Assembly (NCBI RefSeq): GCF_016313185.1
Contig: NZ_CP066218.1
Coordinates: 5,518,001 to 5,582,000 of the forward strand
Direction of reading: 5' to 3'
DNA length: 64,000 nucleotides
From: Mycolicibacterium baixiangningiae
GTDB taxonomy: Bacteria > Actinomycetota > Actinomycetes > Mycobacteriales > Mycobacteriaceae
The notes beneath the pieces were generated by a model that was not told the DNA's origin, did no database searches, and saw nothing but the letters and a program-made list of their open reading frames with translations. The translations under genes and the position numbers were made by a program. Each line of letters starts with the position of its first letter. Within the stretch, counting starts at the first letter, position 1. Shown here one piece after another: positions 58,095 to 64,000 of the stretch.

Positions 58095-60329
58095 TCAGGC
58101 CGGGACCACCCGCCCCCAGACCCGGTGTTCGCCGAGACCCTCGATGAGCGAGGCCGCCAGGCCCGCGGGGTCCGACGCGCTGAGCACACCTTCGGAATCG
58201 GCGCCGACACCCGACAGCGCGAGCAACTCCGAACCCTGTGGGAGCACGGCCAGCGCCTTGAAGTGCCGGAACGCCTCGTCGACGAGAATCTTCGCCTGGA
58301 CGGTCGTGGGCGATCCCGCGAGGACGAGGCCGTCGAACTCGATGGAACGAGCGGTCGCATACGTCCGCGAGATCGGCACGCTGCCACCCTCGTGGTCGAG
58401 GGTTCCGCCGTGCGAGGCGATCACCAGGGGCACCAGCTTCGCCGCCCCCAACGCGTCGACAACCGCCGCCACCTCGGCGATGTCGGAGTCCGGACCGGTG
58501 AGGACGCCGATGTTGCGGCCCTCCACCGGCCAGGTCTGACCGACCTGCGACAGTGCCGGGCTGAGCACCGCGGGATCGACCGGGGCGACGGTGGGAGCGG
58601 GCGGCTCGAGTCCCAGCCCGGCGGCGACCGCCGCGCACAGTTCCGCGTCGATATTCGCCAGGACCACGAGCTGACGTTCCTTGATCGCCTGCTCGTAGCA
58701 CTTACCCAGCTCGAAGGTGTACGCCTCGACGATGTGAGCCTGCTCCACGGGGCTCAGGCTGCGGTAGAACATCGCCACCTGAGAGAAGTGGTCGTCATAC
58801 GACGCCGGTGCGGCGCGGAGTTTCGTCGACTCGACGACAGCGGTCGGCACCTCGATGAACGCCCCGTTGTCCGCACCCGCGAGGAACGGGCATCCTCCGT
58901 CGAGTGAGTTCGGCTTGTACGGCGCGACGCCGGGGTGCACGCCATGCTGGTGGAAGCCGTCCCGGAACATGTCGTTGACCGGTGCGTGCGGGCGGTTGAT
59001 CGGGATCTGGCCGAAGTTGGGTCCGCCCAGCCTGGTCAGCTGGGTGTCGAGGTAGGAGAACAGCCGCGCCTGCAGGAGCGGATCGTCGGTGACGTCGATG
59101 CCGGGCACCAGATGGCCCGGGTGGAACGCCACCTGTTCGGTCTCGGCGAAGAAATTGGTGGGGTTGCGGTTGAGCTGCAACGTGCCGATCAGCTGCACGG
59201 GTGCGAGTTCTTCGGGCACGATCTTCGTCGGGTCGAGGAGGTCGATGCCTTCGAACATCTGATCCGGTGTATCCGGCATCACCTGCACGCCGAGGTCCCA
59301 CTCGGGATAGGCGCCCTTCTCGATCGCGTCCGCGAGGTCGCGGCGATGCAGGTCGGGGTCCATTCCGGCGGCGATCTGCGCCTCCTCCCAAACCAGCGAA
59401 TGCACCCCCAGGCGCGGCTTCCAGTGGAACTTCACCAGCGATGTCGTGCCATCGGGACCGGTCAGCCGGAAGGTGTGGACCCCGAAGCCCTCCATCATCC
59501 GGTAGGACCGCGGGATACCGCGGTCGGACATGTTCCACATGGTGTGGGCCTGGGCCTCAGTGTGCAGGGACACGAAGTCCCAGAACGTGTCGTGCGCGCT
59601 CTGGGCCTGCGGGATCTCCCGGTCCGGATGCGGTTTGGCGGCGTGGACGACGTCGGGGAACTTGATGCCGTCCTGGATGAAGAACACCGGAATGTTGTTG
59701 CCGACGAGATCGAACGTGCCCTCGTCGGTGTAGAACTTGGTGGCGAACCCGCGGGTGTCACGCACCGTGTCGGCCGATCCGCGAGAACCCAGCACCGTCG
59801 AAAACCGAACGAACACATCGGTTTCCGCACCGGATTTCAGGAACGCGGCCTTGCAGATCTTCTCGGCGGCGCCGTTACCGCGGAACACCCCGTGAGCCGC
59901 GGCGCCACGGGCGTGCACCACGCGCTCAGGGATGCGCTCGTGGTCGAAGTGGGTGATCTTCTCCCGCAGGTGGTGATCCTGCAGCAGCGTCGGCCCGCGT
60001 GCGCCGGCCTTGAGTGAGTGATCGGTGTCGTACAGTCTCGCGCCCTGGGCGGTGGTCAGGTATTCGCCCTGCTGCCCGCGCGCGGTCCGCGAGCCGCCGA
60101 CGGAAATTCCGGTGGCCGTGCGCAAGTCGGGTCCGGACTGATCCGGCTTGGGAGGCAGCGGCTCGCGCGGGGTGGTCGGCTCCTCGAACGACGGCGGTTC
60201 CGAACCCGGCATGCCGGGGATGTAGCTCGGGCTGTGTTGAAGCACCCGTTCGGCCGCGTCTTTGACCATGTCCTTGGCGTCTTTGACGACGCCCTTGATG
60301 GTCTCTTTTGCTCCGCGGTCTGCCGCCAT
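58095..60329 (-). CDS. katE: Large-subunit (clade 2) haem catalase, KatE/HPII type
   Basis: Decomposes hydrogen peroxide. The 744 aa have the long N-terminal arm, the distal His in VVHARGAAAHG, the haem-proximal Tyr region RLFSYLDTQLTRLGG, and a C-terminal DJ-1/PfpI-like domain (GRNIGVLTGPDSDI ... LPQGSELLAL) that marks large-subunit catalases. The ATG at 60329 follows AAGGGACC. It probably serves stationary or stress phase, in keeping with the SigF-like sequence upstream. Confidence 0.96.
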   Translation of the reverse strand: MAADRGAKETIKGVVKDAKDMVKDAAERVLQHSPSYIPGMPGSEPPSFEEPTTPREPLPPKPDQSGPDLRTATGISVGGSRTARGQQGEYLTTAQGARLYDTDHSLKAGARGPTLLQDHHLREKITHFDHERIPERVVHARGAAAHGVFRGNGAAEKICKAAFLKSGAETDVFVRFSTVLGSRGSADTVRDTRGFATKFYTDEGTFDLVGNNIPVFFIQDGIKFPDVVHAAKPHPDREIPQAQSAHDTFWDFVSLHTEAQAHTMWNMSDRGIPRSYRMMEGFGVHTFRLTGPDGTTSLVKFHWKPRLGVHSLVWEEAQIAAGMDPDLHRRDLADAIEKGAYPEWDLGVQVMPDTPDQMFEGIDLLDPTKIVPEELAPVQLIGTLQLNRNPTNFFAETEQVAFHPGHLVPGIDVTDDPLLQARLFSYLDTQLTRLGGPNFGQIPINRPHAPVNDMFRDGFHQHGVHPGVAPYKPNSLDGGCPFLAGADNGAFIEVPTAVVESTKLRAAPASYDDHFSQVAMFYRSLSPVEQAHIVEAYTFELGKCYEQAIKERQLVVLANIDAELCAAVAAGLGLEPPAPTVAPVDPAVLSPALSQVGQTWPVEGRNIGVLTGPDSDIAEVAAVVDALGAAKLVPLVIASHGGTLDHEGGSVPISRTYATARSIEFDGLVLAGSPTTVQAKILVDEAFRHFKALAVLPQGSELLALSGVGADSEGVLSASDPAGLAASLIEGLGEHRVWGRVVPA

Positions 60330-60402
60330 GGGGTCCCTTCCGTCACGTCACCGCGCGAAGCGGGCACCGCCTACCGGACCCGTCGACGCACGCTCAGGGC
60401 GG

Positions 60403-60429
60403 CTTCCCGTCGTGATTAGTCTTTAAACG
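60403..60429 (-). promoter_or_regulatory. Possible SigF-type promoter of the catalase gene
   Basis: On the minus strand CGTTT (60429-60425) and GGGAAG (60408-60403) are separated by 16 bp, near the GGTTT-N16-GGGTA pattern of mycobacterial SigF. Both elements are imperfect. Confidence 0.3.
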
Positions 60430-60450
60430 CCGCAGGCCACCATGTGGGAT

Positions 60451-61455
60451 TCAGGAACTCGTCCACTCCAGCAGTCGCGCGGCCGGCCAGGTGTTGACGA
60501 TCCGGTCCATCGGCACCCCGGCGTCGAGCGCGCGCTGCGCCCCGTAGCCCAGGAAGTCGAGTTGCCCGGGCGCGTGGGAGTCGGTGTCGATCGAGAACAC
60601 ACAGCCGATCTGCAGAGCCAGGTCGAGGAGCCGGGTCGGCGGGTCGCGCCGCTCGGGACGGGAGTTGATCTCGACGGCGGTGCCGTGGTCACGGCATGCG
60701 GTGAAGACCTTATCGGCGTCGAATTTCGACTCCGGTCGGACACCGCGGTTGCCGGTGACCAGCCGGCCGGTGCAGTGGCCGAGCACGTCGGTGTGCGGGT
60801 TGGCGACGGCTTTCAGCATGCGGCGGGTCATCGCCGGGGCGTCCATCGCCAGCTTCGAGTGCACGCTGGCCACCACCACGTCGAGGCGCTCGAGCAGTTC
60901 GTCCTCCTGGTCCAGCGAACCGTCCTCGAGGATGTCCACCTCGATGCCGGTCAGAATACGAAGGGGTGCAACCGTTTTCCGCAGTTCGTCGATGACGTCG
61001 AGTTGTTTGCGCAGCCGGTCCGGCGACAGTCCGTTGGCGATGGTCAGGCGCGGCGAGTGGTCGGTCAGCGCGCAGTACTCGTGGCCGAGGTCCCGGGCGG
61101 CGAGCATCATCTCCTCGATCGGCGCCGATCCGTCCGACCAGTTCGAGTGGACGTGCAGGTCCCCCTTGAGCGCCGCGCGGATCTCGCCGCCGCCGAGATC
61201 GGCTGCGTCCGCTCGCAACTCGACCAGCGCGTCGGGTTCCCGCCCGGCCCACGCCTGGGCGATCACCTTGGCCGTCTTGGGACCGATCCCCGGCAACGAC
61301 TGCCAGCTGTTGGCGGTGCCGTGGCGTTCCCGTTCGGCCTCGGTGAGCCGCTCGACGATGTCGGCGGCATTGCGGTAGGCCATCACCCGGCGGGAGTCCT
61401 CGCGGGCGCGGTCCTTGTAGTACGCGATCTGGCGCAGCGCGGTGACCGGATCCAT
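60451..61455 (-). CDS. PHP-domain phosphoesterase with helix-hairpin-helix (PolX-like, Rv3856c type)
   Basis: A 334-aa protein. The N-terminal part has a helix-hairpin-helix (LPGIGPKTAKVIAQAW) as in the polymerase-X family; the C-terminal part is a PHP metallohydrolase with DLHVHSNWSDG, LTDHSP, GIEVDI, SVHSKL and DTDSHAPG, together supplying three metals. There is no polymerase domain, so it resembles the C-terminal half of bacterial PolX. A DNA 3'-end or phosphoester cleaning role is likely. The ATG at 61455 is clear. Confidence 0.92.
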   Translation of the reverse strand: MDPVTALRQIAYYKDRAREDSRRVMAYRNAADIVERLTEAERERHGTANSWQSLPGIGPKTAKVIAQAWAGREPDALVELRADAADLGGGEIRAALKGDLHVHSNWSDGSAPIEEMMLAARDLGHEYCALTDHSPRLTIANGLSPDRLRKQLDVIDELRKTVAPLRILTGIEVDILEDGSLDQEDELLERLDVVVASVHSKLAMDAPAMTRRMLKAVANPHTDVLGHCTGRLVTGNRGVRPESKFDADKVFTACRDHGTAVEINSRPERRDPPTRLLDLALQIGCVFSIDTDSHAPGQLDFLGYGAQRALDAGVPMDRIVNTWPAARLLEWTSS

Positions 61456-61508
61456 GTCCCCAGTGTGCCCTCAGCGCTGTGACGTCACGCAAATTGGCGC
61501 AGGCCGCC

Positions 61509-61838
61509 TCAGCCGGGCGCCTGCGTGCAGTAAGTGCCGCGCGCGGCGTTGAGCACGATGGCGGCTTGCCCGGGCGCAGCAGCGTATTGGGCCGCGATGG
61601 AGTCGATCACGGCGTTGGCCGGCTGACCGCTGTAGAGCATTCGGCACGCCTGCCGTCCCGCAGTGAGGAGTTGGTCGTCGTTACCGGGGAACTTGCCGCG
61701 CGTCGCACCGAGGAAGGCGTTGTCCTCCGCGGTCAGCGGGATGGGCCAGGCGGCGGCGGGACCGACCGACGCACCCAGCAGCACACCGGCTGTGATCGTG
61801 GCCGCGAGCAGACGCCCGCATCGGTTCGTTGTCGACAT
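61509..61838 (-). CDS. Secreted DUF732 protein
   Basis: A 109-aa protein with a signal peptide (RLLAATITAGVLLGASVGPAAAW). The mature part has DNAFLGATRGKFPG, GRQACRML and a Cys near the C-terminus (GTYCTQAPG); the two Cys form the family disulfide. DUF732 proteins are small exported proteins of mycobacteria with no known function. ATG 61838 has GAGGGAA upstream. Confidence 0.9.
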   Translation of the reverse strand: MSTTNRCGRLLAATITAGVLLGASVGPAAAWPIPLTAEDNAFLGATRGKFPGNDDQLLTAGRQACRMLYSGQPANAVIDSIAAQYAAAPGQAAIVLNAARGTYCTQAPG

Positions 61839-61969
61839 CGTGTTCCCTCTTGTCGGGTGTTCGATCTCCATCTTGAGCGTAGCCGCGGGTCGAGGGCGGC
61901 CTTCGCGCAAATCCGGACTCCGTATCGGGTTAGAGCGACTCCCAGGAAAGCGGACTACCGTCGGTCTAC

Positions 61970-62818
61970 GTGCGATTCGCCTTCAAAACCTCACCGCAGA
62001 ACACCACCTGGGCCGAGATGCTGCCGATCTGGCAGACCGCCGACGGCATCGACGTCTTCGAGTCCGGCTGGACCTTCGACCACTTCTATCCGATCCTCTC
62101 CGACTCCACCGGGCCGTGCCTGGAGGGTTGGATCACGCTGACCGCACTGGCGCAGGCCACCACGCGGTTGCGCGTCGGCGTGCTCGTCACCGGTATCCAC
62201 TACCGCCACCCCGCCGTGCTCGCCAATATGGCCTCGGCGCTCGACATCGTCTCGGGCGGCCGGCTCGAGCTGGGCATCGGCGCCGGCTGGAACGAGGAGG
62301 AGTCCGGCGCCTACGGCATCGAACTCGGCAGCATCAAGGAGCGCTTCGACCGGTTCGAAGAGGCGTGCGAGGTGTTGACGGGTCTGCTCACGCAGGACAC
62401 CACGACGTTCGACGGTAAGTACTACCAGCTCAAGGACGCGCGTAACGAGCCGAAAGGCCCGCAGCAGCCCCATCCCCCGATCTGCATCGGCGGTAGCGGC
62501 GAGAAGCGCACCCTGCCGATCACCGCCAAGTACGCCGACCACTGGAACTTCGTCGGCGGGACGCCCGAGGAGTTCGCCCGCAAGCGCGACGTGCTGGCCG
62601 CGCGCTGCGAGGACATCGGCCGCGATCCGAAGGAGATCACGCTGTCGGCGCACGTCCGGCTGGGCGAAGACCGGGATTACGCGAAGGTGATCGGCGAGGC
62701 GGGAGCGCTGGGCGCCGAGGGGCTCGACCTGGCGATCATCTACCTGCCTCCGCCCTACGACCCCGCTGTTCTGGAACCGCTGGCGGAGGCGATCAGGGAC
62801 TCTGAGCTGGCGAAATAG
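61970..62818 (+). CDS. LLM-class F420-dependent oxidoreductase
   Basis: A 282-aa TIM-barrel protein with the luciferase-like fold: VFESGWTFDHFYPI, TTRLRVGVLVTG, HPAVLANMASALDIVSGGRL and GIGAGWNEEESGAYG, a block shared by F420-dependent members. Start GTG at 61970. Substrate unknown; many mycobacterial members reduce quinones or drugs. It stands alone, divergent from the DUF732 gene. Confidence 0.92.
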   Translation: MRFAFKTSPQNTTWAEMLPIWQTADGIDVFESGWTFDHFYPILSDSTGPCLEGWITLTALAQATTRLRVGVLVTGIHYRHPAVLANMASALDIVSGGRLELGIGAGWNEEESGAYGIELGSIKERFDRFEEACEVLTGLLTQDTTTFDGKYYQLKDARNEPKGPQQPHPPICIGGSGEKRTLPITAKYADHWNFVGGTPEEFARKRDVLAARCEDIGRDPKEITLSAHVRLGEDRDYAKVIGEAGALGAEGLDLAIIYLPPPYDPAVLEPLAEAIRDSELAK

Positions 62819-62897
62819 CCGGTCACGAAAATATCACGATCAGGCAAAGATTGAGTGGCACCGAGTTACATCCACCCGGCCAGCGGGTTCTACTTAG

Positions 62898-63038
62898 CTA
62901 GACGCCGAAGCGCATCAGTTCGTCGGGGGTGATGAGCCGTTCCTGCCTAGCGGGGAACTCCCGGCTCTTGACCGGATGGCGGAACAATGACCAGGCCATT
63001 CGACCCACCCGTGAACGGGTTATCGGGTTGATGTACAC
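62898..63038 (-). CDS. 46-aa basic small protein
   Basis: GTG at 63038 with AGGAG eight bases upstream gives a 46-aa frame, MYINPITRSRVGRMAWSLFR then HPVKSREFPA and RQERLITPDELMRFGV, ending TAG at 62898. A GTG at 63047 would add three residues. It is basic with an amphipathic middle (RMAWSLFRHPV), a pattern fit for membrane surface binding. M. tuberculosis also has a short gene (Rv3857c) in this place, but I cannot align it. Codon use is consistent with coding. Confidence 0.68.
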   Translation of the reverse strand: MYINPITRSRVGRMAWSLFRHPVKSREFPARQERLITPDELMRFGV

Positions 63039-63220
63039 GATGATCACTCCTGCGATATACCAATAGCTGAACTGTGGGCTACCTTATCGCAATACCCACA
63101 TCAAGTCATTAGAGACCGCAGTCGCGGCAAACTCGGTGAGGCGCGCCGATCGTCGATTGGCTGTTTCAGGTGTGACGGATGTGGTTGATGTGGCGCCAAA
63201 CGGGTGGCTGCGCCGCCCGA

Positions 63221-63271
63221 CCGTGCGGTGTCATACGCGCCACGCCGAGGCAGGCGTACCGCACCGCACAG
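63221..63271. repeat. Hairpin repeat, copy 2, downstream of gltD
   Basis: Fifty-one nt with the same length and layout as 54611-54661: GTGCGG, a middle TCATACGC, a CACGC-containing loop and GCGTA...CCGCACAG. Arms pair as GTGCGGTG with CACCGCAC and TACGC with GCGTA. It starts 15 bp after the gltD stop, at the 3' end of the gene, as copy 1 is for rraA and ethA. Confidence 0.8.
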
Positions 63272-63285
63272 TCGCGGGGAAACCT

Positions 63286-64000
63286 CTAGCGCTGCGGCGC
63301 CGCCGTCGGCTTGATCGGCGCCGGCAGAGCGCTCTTGCCCATCAGGTAGCGGTCGACACCCGTGGCGGCGGCCCGGCCCTCGGCGATCGCCCACACGATC
63401 AGCGACTGACCACGGCCCATGTCGCCGGCCACGAAGACGCCGGGAACCGAGGTCGCGAAGTCGGCGTCGCGCGAGACGTTGCCGCGGTCGGTGAGCTCCA
63501 CCTTCAGGTCGGTCAGCAGACCTTCCTTCTCCGGTCCGACGAAGCCCATCGCGAGCAGCACCAGATCGGCCTCCAGCTCGAAGTCCGAACCCTCGACCCT
63601 CTCGAACTTGCCGGCCTTCATCTCGACCTCGTGCACCTTGAGCGACGTCACGCGGCCGTCCTCGCCGCAGAACTCCTCGGTGTTGACCGAGAAGACCCGC
63701 TCGCCGCCTTCCTCGTGCGCCGAGGCGACGCGGTACATCAGCGGGTAGGTCGGCCAGGGCGTGCTCTCGGCTCGTGTCTCCGGCGGCCGCGGCATGATCT
63801 CGAACTGGTGCACGCTGACCGCGCCCTGCCGGTGCGAGGTGCCGAGGCAGTCCGCGCCGGTGTCGCCGCCGCCGATGATCACCACGCGTTTGTCCTTCGC
63901 GGTGATCGGCGGCTCGCCGTCGTCACCGACCACGGGGTCACCCATCTGTACGCGGTTGGCCCACGGCAGGAATTCCATCGCCTGGTGGATGCCGTCGAGT
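63286..64000 (-). CDS. gltD: Glutamate synthase small subunit GltD (N-terminal part outside window)
   Basis: C-terminal 238 codons or so of the NADPH-dependent beta subunit of glutamate synthase, which passes electrons through its FAD and iron-sulfur clusters to GltB. The NADPH-binding VVIIGGGDTGADCLG and the C-terminal FAD-contacting GVFVAGDMGRGQSLIVWA are visible. The reading frame runs off the right edge; the N-terminal cluster cysteines lie outside. Assignment to gltD rather than another BFD-type oxidoreductase rests on the M. tuberculosis order (Rv3858c). Confidence 0.95.
   Translation of the reverse strand, partial: LDGIHQAMEFLPWANRVQMGDPVVGDDGEPPITAKDKRVVIIGGGDTGADCLGTSHRQGAVSVHQFEIMPRPPETRAESTPWPTYPLMYRVASAHEEGGERVFSVNTEEFCGEDGRVTSLKVHEVEMKAGKFERVEGSDFELEADLVLLAMGFVGPEKEGLLTDLKVELTDRGNVSRDADFATSVPGVFVAGDMGRGQSLIVWAIAEGRAAATGVDRYLMGKSALPAPIKPTAAPQR

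Overview
The window looks like chromosome of a fast-growing mycobacterium (Mycolicibacterium type). It is high-GC, uses many GTG starts, and its gene order follows the M. tuberculosis segment from Rv3799c (accD4) to Rv3858c (gltD). Family names rest on recognised sequences and this order; no database search was run.

Left third (1-28056): the mycolic acid and arabinogalactan cluster. Read along the minus strand, glf and glfT2 build the galactan. Rv3807c-type phosphatase, ubiA and aftB make decaprenyl-phosphoryl-arabinose and cap the arabinan. fbpA and fbpD (antigen 85 family) attach mycolates. A lipoprotein and culp6 follow, then fadD32, pks13 and accD4 carry out the final mycolate condensation, with a metallophosphoesterase and a truncated Ser/Thr kinase at the left edge. 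Divergent from glf lie erp (PGLTT-repeat surface protein) and an LGFP-repeat amidase, followed by a HAD phosphatase and two PlsC acyltransferases.

Middle (28196-43747): an MBL-Rieske protein with a small partner, an ADH, a DUF5718 gene, serS, an ankyrin-gene remnant, the Rv3835/Rv3836 pair, a Cys/His-rich small protein, pheA with a phosphatase, then an iron block: a DUF2470 gene behind an IdeR box, a CPBP protease, an LCP ligase and bfrB behind tandem IdeR-like boxes, then glpQ1, a DUF4328 protein and a rhodanese.

Right third (43748-64000): a 573-bp control region with DnaA boxes and palindromes, an unlisted-size 51-aa membrane protein, sodA, an Rv3847 homologue, a manganese (yybP-ykoY) riboswitch in front of a TMEM165/GDT1 exporter, espR facing an ImmA/IrrE-type peptidase plus MAB_1171c-type membrane protein, copC-copD-type genes, an hns-type protein, a MerR-rraA pair, the ethA/ethR divergon, a DinB polymerase with a LexA box over its start codon, a large catalase, a PHP protein, a DUF732 protein, an LLM oxidoreductase, a 46-aa small protein and the 3' part of gltD.

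The strongest non-gene signals are: the Mn riboswitch; nonamer GTCAC arrays at three cell-envelope promoters (MtrA-like); a 51-nt hairpin present twice at gene 3' ends; the LexA box on dinB; three 20-bp direct repeats between ethA and ethR; and the DnaA-box cluster upstream of sodA. No tRNA, rRNA, insertion sequence, prophage or CRISPR array was seen.
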